This document shows, piece by piece, positions 52,345 through 60,283 of a stretch of 64,000 nt of DNA. The stretch lies in assembly GCF_002940665.1 (NCBI RefSeq), contig NZ_MIGY01000002.1, positions 1,200,683 through 1,264,682 on the forward strand, given 5' to 3'. Below the pieces are notes generated by a model, which was not told where the DNA came from, did no database searches, and worked only from the letters and a program-made list of their open reading frames with translations. Each line of letters opens with the position of its first letter. Within the stretch, counting starts at the first letter, position 1. A program made the position numbers and the translations under genes. The stretch is from Xanthomonas arboricola (GTDB lineage: Bacteria > Pseudomonadota > Gammaproteobacteria > Xanthomonadales > Xanthomonadaceae).

Positions 52345-52363
52345 GGAGCCGCTACGCGGCTCC
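52345..52363 (-). terminator. Possible terminator of the small gene at 52391
   Basis: Stem GGAGCC / GGCTCC with a seven-base loop; T-rich (CTTTGCATTT) on the minus strand after it. The stem is short. Confidence 0.45.
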
Positions 52364-52390
52364 GGTGATGCGAGGATCGGCGCCTGCCGA

Positions 52391-52657
52391 TCAAGCCATC
52401 TGCGGCTGGATGACAGAGCCGAGGCCAAGCGGCCTGGCCGGCGCGCGCACCGTGTCCTGTGCGGTGCGGCACACACGCGCCATGCGTGCAGTGCGCTCGC
52501 GAATCAGCGCGTGTTCGCTGGTCGGGGCACTGCCCAGCAGGCTGGCAATATGGAAGCCTAGGATGTCCTCCGCGCGGTCGCCTTGGTCGCTGACGATGTG
52601 CGGAACCAGCCGCTCCAATCGCTCCAGCTCCTGCTGCACTTGATACGGGGTTTTCAT
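52391..52657 (-). CDS. Small protein of unknown function
   Basis: An 88-aa soluble protein from ATG at 52657 with GGAGAG upstream: MKTPYQVQQELERLERLVPH, then DILGFHIASLLGSAPTSEHALIRERTARMARVCRTA. Helical, no domain recognised. It sits in a cluster of short genes (52391-52982) with good ribosome sites, upstream of the DUF4142 lipoprotein gene. The translation start four residues upstream (TTG) is less likely. Confidence 0.65.
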   Translation of the reverse strand: MKTPYQVQQELERLERLVPHIVSDQGDRAEDILGFHIASLLGSAPTSEHALIRERTARMARVCRTAQDTVRAPARPLGLGSVIQPQMA

Positions 52658-52700
52658 GGTGCTCTCCAATAAGTAACGGTCCTGCTCGATATTTGCCTGC

Positions 52701-52982
52701 TCAGCTATTACGTGTACCCAGCCGCTGCCAGCAATCGGTTGCCAATTGCTCGTAGTTGGACTGTGTGCTGGATGAGATGAAGTGATGCTCCAGGCGGTCG
52801 CGAAACAGGCGCAGACGTTCCTGATCGCTCGACCGCGGCGCCTGCAGGTAGATGTCGCAGGCCATTTTCACCACCGGAGACAATTCGCTGAACTTGCCTG
52901 CACCCAGGTTGCCCTGCGCGTGTCGCGCCTGCCAATGCGCGATCTCGGCTTGTACATCGATGACGGATGGGTCTCTGCTCAT
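52701..52982 (-). CDS. Small protein of unknown function
   Basis: A 93-aa soluble, helical protein starting MSRDPSVIDVQAEIAHWQARHAQG. Contains VKMACDIYLQAPRSSDQERLRLFRDRLEHHF, an amphipathic region. No family recognised. It precedes the 88-aa gene on the same strand by 43 bp and may share an mRNA with it. Confidence 0.65.
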   Translation of the reverse strand: MSRDPSVIDVQAEIAHWQARHAQGNLGAGKFSELSPVVKMACDIYLQAPRSSDQERLRLFRDRLEHHFISSSTQSNYEQLATDCWQRLGTRNS

Positions 52983-53389
52983 GACTTCGCGTAGTCCGGG
53001 TTAAACAATTTGACATGCAGGGTAACTGTGGCTGTGTCAACGAATGATCATCGAACCCGACCATTCAACGAACGGTGGCAGTGTGCGCTTAACTGGTCAG
53101 CTCGCGGCTGCGCCTCTACACACTGTGTATGCACTCCATGGCACGCGCAGGATGGCTGCGATCGAATCCGCATCGATATGTTGAGCAGTGGTCAGCAATC
53201 GATTGCATTACCCGAAACACCGGCAATTCAGGCCTATGCATTGCCAGTGCGGACCAGCGCATGGCTGCGTTGAAGCTGGAGAAGCATGCATGCAACGCCG
53301 CAATTTACGGAAGATTCTGAATCGTTCCACACCCGTGTAACGTCTGATGCTTAGGATGCGGGATGACGTTATGGAGATGAGTACTCAGG
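52983..53389. other. Intergenic region, no gene recognised
   Basis: About 400 bases, somewhat lower in GC than the flanks, between a minus-strand small gene and the plus-strand 53-aa gene; it should contain both promoters. No repeat or strong dyad found. Confidence 0.4.
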
Positions 53390-53551
53390 ATGCAGGACAG
53401 CGAAATCAGTCGTAAGGCGCAACCCGCAAGCGGTACCCCCGAAGCACGCGTGTGGTGGCATGCCCTGGTCGAACTACGTGGGGGACGTGTCGCCATCAGT
53501 TTGATCGTCGTCCTCGTGATTGTGTTTGCGTTCTATTTGACGCTGAAATAA
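53390..53551 (+). CDS. Small tail-anchored membrane protein (53 aa)
   Basis: A 53-aa frame (MQDSEISRKAQPASG at the start) with a single C-terminal hydrophobic helix (RVAISLIVVLVIVFAFYLTLK at the end). A weak ribosome site (CAGG) precedes the ATG. It lies 109 bp upstream of the DUF3182 gene on the same strand. Too short for a family call, but composition and TM tail are gene-like. Confidence 0.6.
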   Translation: MQDSEISRKAQPASGTPEARVWWHALVELRGGRVAISLIVVLVIVFAFYLTLK

Positions 53552-53659
53552 GCCGTTTTTTTTCGGTGCTGGCGTGACGCCGTATAGCACCCACAGGCGT
53601 CTCGGCTGTTTGGGCAAGCCGACAACGGCACGCGGCTTGACGCTGCGAGGGGAGGCGCG

Positions 53660-54769
53660 ATGGCCTACAAGCAGTACTGCCGAGTCGTGGGGCATGTCAC
53701 TCGGCCGCTGCCCGAGCACGGCCACGAGCGTGTCACGCACGCCTGGGTCTGCGGCGAAATTGCACGGTTGCTAGACGTGCACGGCGCGGGCCAAGCCAGT
53801 GATCGTACCGCCACAAGGCATGCTGGTGCGGGGGCCGTGTTTCATGTACCCGATGAGACCCTAACGACGGAACAGGCGCATGGACTGGGTATCGACGATG
53901 CTGCGGACGTGCTGGGAGGCATCGTGCCGCATGCCTTCCTGGCGACAAAGGTAATCGGCCATCCGCTGATTGCCGACCACGCAACCACCATCGCCGGTTG
54001 GAACCAGACGCTTGCCACCGCGCTGAAGCCGGCCACATTGGCCGGCTATACGGTGTTTTCGCGCATGGATGCCCTGCATGCGTTGGAGATCCTGCTACCC
54101 GATGGCGGCGTGCGACTCAAGTTGCCGACCGGCGTTGGGGGCAATGGTCAATGGCGTATCGCCGGCGCAGCGCAACTCGCACAGCTGCTGGACAGCCTGC
54201 CGGAGGACTACCTGGGGACGCATGGCGCGGTACTGGAGCGCAACATCCTGCGACCCGTGACACACAGCGTGGGTGAGCTATGCGTCGCCGGCATTCAGAT
54301 CGCCTATTACGGGACGCAATGCAACGTGCGCAATGCGCAGGATGAACAGGTCTACGGCGGCTCATCGCTGCATGTGTATCGCGGATCGCTCGAGGCACTG
54401 GCCATGACTGCATTGCCGTCCCTGCAACAGCGCGTGATCGAGCAAGCCTGCAGATACGATCGATTTATCACCGCCGCCTATCCTGAAGTACACATCTCGC
54501 GGCGCAATTACGATGTGGTCAGTGGCAGCGATGGGCAGGCCGGTTCGGTCTGCGGGGTGCTGGAGCAATCCTGGCGCGTTGGCGGCGCGACACCGGCCGA
54601 GCTCGCCGCGATCTCCAGCTTTCAGGATGACGCCAACCTGCAATGGGTGCGTGCATCCACGCATGAGATCTATCAGGGCGAACCGCCCGCGGATGCGCAG
54701 ATCTACTACCGTGCAGAGCGCGCCGGGCCGGGTCCGCGCTTCAAATACAGGAGGGTATTCACCACCTAA
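53660..54769 (+). CDS. DUF3182 family protein, possibly ATP-grasp-like
   Basis: A 369-aa cytoplasmic protein of the DUF3182 family. Recognisable segments: [55 protein letters not shown] (a phosphate-loop-like glycine stretch followed by Gln/Trp, as in ATP-grasp domains), and [40 protein letters not shown]. The order fits an ATP-grasp ligase fold; enzymatic role unproven. The stop codon overlaps the start of the hydrolase gene (TAATGG), so the two are coupled. Confidence 0.75.
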   Translation: MAYKQYCRVVGHVTRPLPEHGHERVTHAWVCGEIARLLDVHGAGQASDRTATRHAGAGAVFHVPDETLTTEQAHGLGIDDAADVLGGIVPHAFLATKVIGHPLIADHATTIAGWNQTLATALKPATLAGYTVFSRMDALHALEILLPDGGVRLKLPTGVGGNGQWRIAGAAQLAQLLDSLPEDYLGTHGAVLERNILRPVTHSVGELCVAGIQIAYYGTQCNVRNAQDEQVYGGSSLHVYRGSLEALAMTALPSLQQRVIEQACRYDRFITAAYPEVHISRRNYDVVSGSDGQAGSVCGVLEQSWRVGGATPAELAAISSFQDDANLQWVRASTHEIYQGEPPADAQIYYRAERAGPGPRFKYRRVFTT

Positions 54770-55638
54770 TGGAAGCCAAACTTTCCAGCATCCAGATTCC
54801 GGTCGACCGGGACGAACTCAGCGGTACCTTGCTGACGCCTACCGGCATTCCGGCAGTGTTATTCGTGCACGGCTGGGGCGGCAACCAACACCACAGCCTG
54901 GTGCGCGCGCGCGAAGCGGTGGGCTTGGGCTGCATCTGCATGACCTTCGATCTGCGCGGTCACGAAGGCTACGCATCGATGCGCCGGAGCGTGACACGCG
55001 CGCAGAACCTGGACGACATCAAGGCCGCCTACGATCAGCTTGCCGGCCTGCCGTATGTCGATCCGCAGTCGATCGCGGTGGTCGGGCTCAGTTACGGCGG
55101 CTACCTGTCGGCATTGCTGACGCGCGAACGTCCGGTGGAATGGCTGGCGTTGCGTTCGCCCGCGCTCTACAAGGACGAGCACTGGGATCGCCCCAAGGTG
55201 AGCCTCAACGCGGATCCGGAACTGATGGACTATCGGCAACGCGTACTGACCCCCGACGACAACATCGCCCTGGCCGCCTGTGCCGATTACAGGGGCGATG
55301 TGCTGTTGGTGGAGGCGCAACACGATGTGATCGTGCCGCATCCGGTATTGCGCAACTACGCCGATGCCTTCGTCAGTGCGCGTTCGCTGAGTGCGCGTGT
55401 GATTGCCGGTGCCGATCACGCATTGAGCGTCAAGGAGCACCAGCAGGAGTACACGCGCATGCTGATCGACTGGCTGACCGAGATGGTGGTGGGTCGGCGT
55501 ATCGCCCTAGCCAAGGAAGTGGTGGCTGCGCGCAAGCAGATGCTCAAGCAGCAACAGGGCGATATGACGTCGGCGCCGGGGCAGAATGCACGCGAATTCC
55601 GTGGCGATATCCGTGCAGTGGAAAACAGCTCCAGCTGA
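54769..55638 (+). CDS. Alpha/beta-hydrolase, coupled to the DUF3182 gene
   Basis: A 289-aa protein with [15 protein letters not shown] (oxyanion region), [15 protein letters not shown] (nucleophile elbow G-L-S-Y-G), [17 protein letters not shown] (acid) and [14 protein letters not shown] (His). This is a dienelactone-hydrolase/prolyl-oligopeptidase-like serine hydrolase. Its ATG overlaps the DUF3182 stop. A strong terminator follows 45 bp later. Joint function with DUF3182 (for example removing or ligating an acyl/peptidyl group) is inference. Confidence 0.86.
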   Translation: MEAKLSSIQIPVDRDELSGTLLTPTGIPAVLFVHGWGGNQHHSLVRAREAVGLGCICMTFDLRGHEGYASMRRSVTRAQNLDDIKAAYDQLAGLPYVDPQSIAVVGLSYGGYLSALLTRERPVEWLALRSPALYKDEHWDRPKVSLNADPELMDYRQRVLTPDDNIALAACADYRGDVLLVEAQHDVIVPHPVLRNYADAFVSARSLSARVIAGADHALSVKEHQQEYTRMLIDWLTEMVVGRRIALAKEVVAARKQMLKQQQGDMTSAPGQNAREFRGDIRAVENSSS

Positions 55639-55682
55639 GTCGTGCGCACACTGCGCCGCAGTGTGTCTGGCGCTGCTTTCGA

Positions 55683-55716
55683 CAAAAAATAACGGGCCGA
55701 TCGGCCCGTTATTTTT
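55683..55716. terminator. Bidirectional rho-independent terminator
   Basis: Inverted repeat AAAAATAACGGGCCGA / TCGGCCCGTTATTTTT, with A/T tails on both sides. It ends both the DUF3182-hydrolase operon and the convergent glycine-zipper gene. Confidence 0.9.
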
Positions 55717-55751
55717 AAGCCTCAGCGTGGCTTGCGCCAGGCTATCGCGCT

Positions 55752-56564
55752 CTAGACGCGCGGGTCGGTCGGGTTGCGCCGCGCGGTCTCGTCGTGACGC
55801 TCGGAATCGAACGCCTCGCGTACCGCATGTTTGGCCTTTTCCCAGCTCAGACGTGAGTTGGACTTGAAACGGTCCCAGCCATCGCCCAGGTCACGCTCCA
55901 GATGGTCGTCCCATTGGCGGCCGGCATGTAGCTGACGTGCCTGCATGCCATAACGGTAGGCGGGGCGATAGTCGTCGTAGGAATACTCGGCATCACGATA
56001 GTCCGCGCTGTCGAAGCGGCCTTCATAGTGCGTATCGCCCTCGCGGTAGACGCTGTGCGTGCGATCAGCGCGCTCCCAGGCGTCGCGGGCGGCGAGTCGC
56101 GCCTCGTCCCACTCCAGCCGCGATTCGCCGCGATTGCGTGGCCACTCGCCGGCCAGGGTCGCTTCGGTTTCCTCCCAGGTGCTGGTCGGACGCGTTTCGC
56201 GCGCCTGCAGGCCAAAACCGTAGACGGTGGCGTAATCGCGATCGTAATCGGTGCCTTGCTTGTAGTAAGGACGGTTGTGATGTTCCTGGCGCCAGTATTC
56301 GGCCTCCACGGTCGGGTCCAGCCGCTCGGCCACGCCCTTGCCGGCTGCAGCGCCTGCCACTACGCCAACGGCAGCACCGATCAAGGTGCCCAGCGGACCG
56401 AACACGGTGCCGGCCAGTGCGCCCGCGGCAGCGCCGCCTGCGATACCACCTACACCCACACCCACCGGATGCGAACCAGGTGCACCGGAGATCGGGTCAC
56501 GATTCAGATCCTGCGCTTCGGCCTTGCGTTCCTGCTTGTCGAGAGGGGTGTCGTGGTTGCTCAT
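55752..56564 (-). CDS. Glycine-zipper protein with duplicated C-terminal domain
   Basis: A 270-aa protein from ATG at 56564 with GGAG upstream. Residues about 35-75 are a glycine zipper (GVGGIAGGAAAGALAGTVFG and GAAVGVVAGAAAGKG). The C-terminal half has two related units: about 95-160 (DYATVYGFGLQARETRPT, ESRLEWDEARLAARDAWE) and about 185-255 (YRPAYRYGMQARQLHAGRQW, NSRLSWEKAKHAVREAF). No signal peptide. Function unknown; glycine zippers usually insert in membranes. It shares a terminator with the convergent operon. Confidence 0.82.
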   Translation of the reverse strand: MSNHDTPLDKQERKAEAQDLNRDPISGAPGSHPVGVGVGGIAGGAAAGALAGTVFGPLGTLIGAAVGVVAGAAAGKGVAERLDPTVEAEYWRQEHHNRPYYKQGTDYDRDYATVYGFGLQARETRPTSTWEETEATLAGEWPRNRGESRLEWDEARLAARDAWERADRTHSVYREGDTHYEGRFDSADYRDAEYSYDDYRPAYRYGMQARQLHAGRQWDDHLERDLGDGWDRFKSNSRLSWEKAKHAVREAFDSERHDETARRNPTDPRV

Positions 56565-57020
56565 GTCGTCTCCGGGGTAGCTGTAGGTGCGTCTGTCGAG
56601 CAGATCGCGAACGTGGCGCCACCTTGGCCAGACAGGAGTGAAACGCGTGTGCTTGGATGTGAGTGTCGTCGCGACAAGACTGAACTGTGCATGCGCCGTC
56701 ATAGATGAGGCTGCTGATGCCAGCGTGCAAAGACGCACGCGAGCAAGGGCGTACGACAGATCGCTGGATTGGCCAGTGGCGTTACGTCACTGGCGCCGTG
56801 GAGAGTGGCTACTAGCCCATCAGCCGGTAACGCCAAGATTGTTTTCTACAACGCCAGGCTCTTGAACGGCACTACGGACAACGGCTGCAAGGGTATGGAC
56901 GCACTCACAGTGCTTGCATGCGGCTTGATCCCTGCGCTGGCAGCAAGACTGCATCGCGCAACGACCGAGCATCACCGATGAAAGCGCAACAGACTGGTCG
57001 CTTCCGAGCTCAAGCCATCG
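56565..57020. other. Intergenic region upstream of the glycine-zipper gene
   Basis: About 460 bases; should hold the glycine-zipper promoter and the end of fabR transcription. No gene, repeat or clear terminator recognised. Confidence 0.35.
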
Positions 57021-57668
57021 TTACCCGCCGTGCGTGCCCAACGTGCGTGCGCCGGTCAGTATCATGCGCAGCATCTGCGAGATCTGCTCGATCAACTCGG
57101 GGTCTTTTTCCGGCGGCGAGTCCATCGCCACCGCGCCCATCGCAAACACCAGCCGGGTGATCGCCTTGGACACCAGCGCCGGTGCATGCAGCTTGGCGTT
57201 GTCGGCGGCGGCCAGACGGATCAGGTCCACCCGCAGCTCGTCTTCGAAATAGCTGAGTTCGCGCTCCACTGCCTGCTTGAACGCATCCGAGCCCACCGCC
57301 CCCTCGCGCAGCAGCACGTGCAGCAATTTGTCGTCGGCGCGCAGCTGTTCCATGAAGGCTTCGACCGACACGCGGATGACGCTGCGGTCGGTGGAGGTGG
57401 CGCGCTGGCGGGCCTGGCCGATGATGGTACGCAACGAACGCCCGGCCAGATCGATCAAGGCCACCGCCAGCTCGTCCATGTCGCGGAACTGGCGATAGAA
57501 GCTGTTCGGCGCGATGCCGGCTTCGCGTGCCACTTCACGCAGGCTCAGCGTGGACAGGCTGCGGTGCGGTCCGATCAGCGACAGCGCCGCAGCGATCAGA
57601 TCCTCGCGTGAAATCGCCGGCTTGCGTGACGGCGGCGCGTCGTGGGAAGGCAGTGCGATGGAGGTCAT
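57021..57668 (-). CDS. fabR: TetR-family regulator of unsaturated fatty acid synthesis, FabR/DesT-like
   Basis: A 215-aa TetR protein. The N-terminal HTH is SLSTLSLREVAREAGIAPNSFYRQFRDMDELAVALID, matching FabR (REVAxEAGIAPxSFYRHFxDMDELG). The C-terminal half forms the acyl-CoA-sensing domain (MEQLRADDKLLHVLLREGAVG). FabR/DesT bind acyl-CoA/acyl-ACP and set the ratio of unsaturated to saturated fatty acids. Its start faces the ferredoxin-reductase gene with about 90 bp between, containing a dyad; so it likely represses the divergent desaturase operon. Confidence 0.9.
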   Translation of the reverse strand: MTSIALPSHDAPPSRKPAISREDLIAAALSLIGPHRSLSTLSLREVAREAGIAPNSFYRQFRDMDELAVALIDLAGRSLRTIIGQARQRATSTDRSVIRVSVEAFMEQLRADDKLLHVLLREGAVGSDAFKQAVERELSYFEDELRVDLIRLAAADNAKLHAPALVSKAITRLVFAMGAVAMDSPPEKDPELIEQISQMLRMILTGARTLGTHGG

Positions 57669-57714
57669 GGGACGGCAGCCGGGCGTGGGCCTGAATCATA
57701 GCCCCTCTGGTCGA

Positions 57715-57728
57715 TATACAACTGTATA
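57715..57728. promoter_or_regulatory. Dyad TATACA-AC-TGTATA, candidate FabR operator
   Basis: A perfect inverted repeat with a two-base centre, in the short divergent region between the TetR gene and the desaturase operon, followed by a second TATACA-like copy. Position suits operator control of both genes; binding by the TetR protein is inference. Confidence 0.5.
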
Positions 57729-57761
57729 CACGGCTGTGCATGCATGCGTATAGTGCGATCC

Positions 57762-58838
57762 ATGAACCTGGCATCTCCTCCCAAGTCCAAGTCACCGTTG
57801 TCGACACGTCTGGCGCGCCGGCTGGTGTCGCCGCAGTTGTTCGATTTCTGGGCGACCCGGCTCAATCCCCTGTGGACGCTGGAACGGCCGATGGCCCGCC
57901 TGGTCGCGCGTACGGCGGCCAGCAGCAATGCGGTGACCCTGGTGCTGCGGCCCAATGGCCACTGGCGGGGCCTGCAGGCCGGTCAGCACGTGAGCCTGGG
58001 CGTGGAGATCGAAGGCCGCCGCCTGCTCCGCAGCTACAGCCCGACCGTGCTGGCCGATGGCCGCCTGGCGATTACCGTCAAGGCGATCGAAGGTGGGCTG
58101 GTCAGCCTCTACCTGGCCGGCGCTGCGCCGATCGGAACGGTGGTGTCGCTGGATCCGGCCTTCGGCGACATGCTGTTGCCGACCGCCCCGACGCCGCTGT
58201 TGCTGCTGGCTGCCGGCTCGGGCATCACCCCGATGCGCGCGTTGCTGCAGGCCGCCGCGCAAGCCGGCATGCCGATGGACGTGGACCTGCTGTACTGGGT
58301 GCGCCAGCGCGACGAAGCCTGCTTCGTCGATGAATTCGAGGCAATGGCCGCCGCATATCCGCGCTTGCGCGTACGGTTGCTGGCCACACGCGAAGGCACC
58401 GCGCCGGCTGCACGCATCGATACCTATCCGTTGGAGCAGATCGCCGATCTCTCCGCCCGTCACGTCATGGTCTGCGGCCCGGGCGGTTTCGTGCAGGCTG
58501 CGCGTGCGCGCCTGCAGGGCCGCGTGGCCGCGTTCCAGGCCGAAGCCTTCAGCGTGCCGACGCTGGAAGACGGCGAAGCCGGTGACGTGCAGGTCCAGCT
58601 GTCACGCAGCGGCCGTACGCTCAGCCTGCCGCGCGGCCAGTCGCTGCTGGAAGGGCTGGAAGCGCAAGGCCTGCGTCCGAAACACGGCTGCCGCATGGGC
58701 ATCTGCAACAGCTGCGCCTGCGCGCGCCAGTCCGGGACCACACGCCACCTGTTGACCGGTGAGCGCAGCAACGAACCCACCGCACAGGTCCGCCTGTGCA
58801 TCAGTGCCCCGAGCACTGACCTGATCCTGGATCTGTAA
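57762..58838 (+). CDS. Ferredoxin reductase (FAD/NAD plus 2Fe-2S), desaturase partner
   Basis: A 358-aa protein from ATG at 57762. FAD domain: LLRSYSPT (R-x-Y-S/T). NAD(P)H domain: LLLLAAGSGITPMRALL and VMVCGPGGFVQAA. C-terminal 2Fe-2S plant-type ferredoxin: KHGCRMGICNSCACARQSG plus a distal Cys in VRLCIS, four cysteines present. It delivers electrons from NADPH to the desaturase encoded next, as with DesC/DesB in Pseudomonas. Desaturase gene begins 9 bp later with AAGGAA. Confidence 0.92.
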   Translation: MNLASPPKSKSPLSTRLARRLVSPQLFDFWATRLNPLWTLERPMARLVARTAASSNAVTLVLRPNGHWRGLQAGQHVSLGVEIEGRRLLRSYSPTVLADGRLAITVKAIEGGLVSLYLAGAAPIGTVVSLDPAFGDMLLPTAPTPLLLLAAGSGITPMRALLQAAAQAGMPMDVDLLYWVRQRDEACFVDEFEAMAAAYPRLRVRLLATREGTAPAARIDTYPLEQIADLSARHVMVCGPGGFVQAARARLQGRVAAFQAEAFSVPTLEDGEAGDVQVQLSRSGRTLSLPRGQSLLEGLEAQGLRPKHGCRMGICNSCACARQSGTTRHLLTGERSNEPTAQVRLCISAPSTDLILDL

Positions 58839-58847
58839 GGAATCTTC

Positions 58848-59972
58848 ATGAGCCGAGTCCACAACCGTGCCCTGTCCGCTGCCGAACTGCAGTCCTTCGG
58901 CGACGAACTCGATGCCATCCGCGCCCGCGTCCAGGCCCAGGTCGGCGCCGCCGACGCGCGTTACATCCGCCGCATCGTGGCGGCGGTGCGCTGGACCGGC
59001 GTGGCCGGTCGCGCGCTGCTGTTCCTGGGCGCCTTCGTGCACAGCGTGCTGATCCCGGCGTGGATCGCCGGCGTGGTGCTGCTGACCCTGTCCAAGATCC
59101 TGGAGAACATGGAGCTGGGCCACAATGTCATGCACGGCCAGTACGACTGGATGGGCGACCCGCAGCTCAACGGCAACACCTACGAGTGGGACATCGTCGC
59201 CACCGGCGACAACTGGCGCAAGACGCACAACTTCAAGCACCACACCTACACCAACGTGCGCGGCATGGACGACGACATCGGCTACGGCCTGCTGCGCATC
59301 TTCCCCGAGCAGCGCTGGCGTCCGTTCTACCTGCTGCAGCCGTTCGTGGCGGTGTTCTTCGCGCTGCTGTTCGAGTGGGGCGTGGCGATCCAGGACCTGC
59401 GCCTGGGCCGCTGGTTCGCCGGCAAGATGAAGGCGGCCGAATTGCGCGCCTCGTTCCTGCCGGTCGGCCGCAAGATGGGCCGCCAGATGCTCAAGGACTA
59501 CATCGTGTTCCCGCTGCTGGCCGGCCCCTTCTTCCTGACCGTGCTGCTGGGCAACCTGGCCGCCAACGTGCTGCGCAGCATCTGGACCTTCGTGATCATC
59601 TTCTGCGGCCACTTCACCGCCGATGCGGAAGTGTTCCCGAAGGAGTCGATCCGCAACGAGTCGCGCGGCCACTGGTATCTGCGTCAGCTGCGGGGTTCCT
59701 CGAACCTCACCGGCGGCAAGCTGATGAACGTGCTGTCGGGCAATCTGAGCCACCAGATCGAGCATCACTTCTACCCGGACCTGCCGGCCAACCGCTACGC
59801 GCAGATTGCGGTCCAGGTGAAGCAGGTCTGTGCGCGCTACGGCCAGCACTACAACACCGGCTCGCTGCCGCGCCAGTTCGGCCAGGTGATGTGGCGGATC
59901 GTGCGGCACGCGTTCCCGAGCCGGCCCAAGCCGTTACGCCGCCAACGCGAAGGCGCCCTGCAGAGCGCCTGA
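58848..59972 (+). CDS. Acyl-CoA/acyl-lipid desaturase
   Basis: A 374-aa membrane-bound di-iron desaturase. Three histidine boxes: HNVMH (residues 92-96), KTHNFKHH (His127, His131-132) and SHQIEHH near residue 300. Several membrane spans lie between. It introduces a double bond into a saturated acyl chain using O2 and electrons from the ferredoxin reductase upstream. Close in layout to DesB (delta-9 acyl-CoA desaturase) and DesA3. Followed by a strong terminator. Confidence 0.93.
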   Translation: MSRVHNRALSAAELQSFGDELDAIRARVQAQVGAADARYIRRIVAAVRWTGVAGRALLFLGAFVHSVLIPAWIAGVVLLTLSKILENMELGHNVMHGQYDWMGDPQLNGNTYEWDIVATGDNWRKTHNFKHHTYTNVRGMDDDIGYGLLRIFPEQRWRPFYLLQPFVAVFFALLFEWGVAIQDLRLGRWFAGKMKAAELRASFLPVGRKMGRQMLKDYIVFPLLAGPFFLTVLLGNLAANVLRSIWTFVIIFCGHFTADAEVFPKESIRNESRGHWYLRQLRGSSNLTGGKLMNVLSGNLSHQIEHHFYPDLPANRYAQIAVQVKQVCARYGQHYNTGSLPRQFGQVMWRIVRHAFPSRPKPLRRQREGALQSA

Positions 59973-59975
59973 TCG

Positions 59976-60003
59976 AAAGGGCCGCCATTGGCGGCCTTTT
60001 TTT
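59976..60003 (+). terminator. Rho-independent terminator after the desaturase gene
   Basis: AAAGGGCCGCCATTGGCGGCC stem-loop (GGCCGCC/GGCGGCC with a short loop) followed by TTTTTTT. Confidence 0.9.
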
Positions 60004-60283
60004 GGGGTGCAGTCAGTCCCTGCCGGATCGCCACACGAGATTGCGCCTTGCCGGGTGCTCAGCATCGGTGCTTGCGGCAGGGGTGAACTCAAAGCGGTAG
60101 CGCCAGCTCGGGCAACACGCTTTCGGGCAATTTGAGCTTGCGTGCGGGTGAGATCAGCACCTGCGCTGCGATTCGAGAATGCCGTGCGCGCACAACGTTT
60201 ATTACGGTGCCCGGATCGTCGTGGCTGTTGGTCGACTGCGCGTTCTGACAGCCCCGGTCAGCAGGGTGCCGTACTGGCGCTGG
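60004..60283. other. Intergenic region, no gene recognised
   Basis: About 280 bases between the convergent desaturase and EAL genes. No reading frame with recognisable protein. Nothing notable apart from the terminator at its left edge. Confidence 0.35.
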
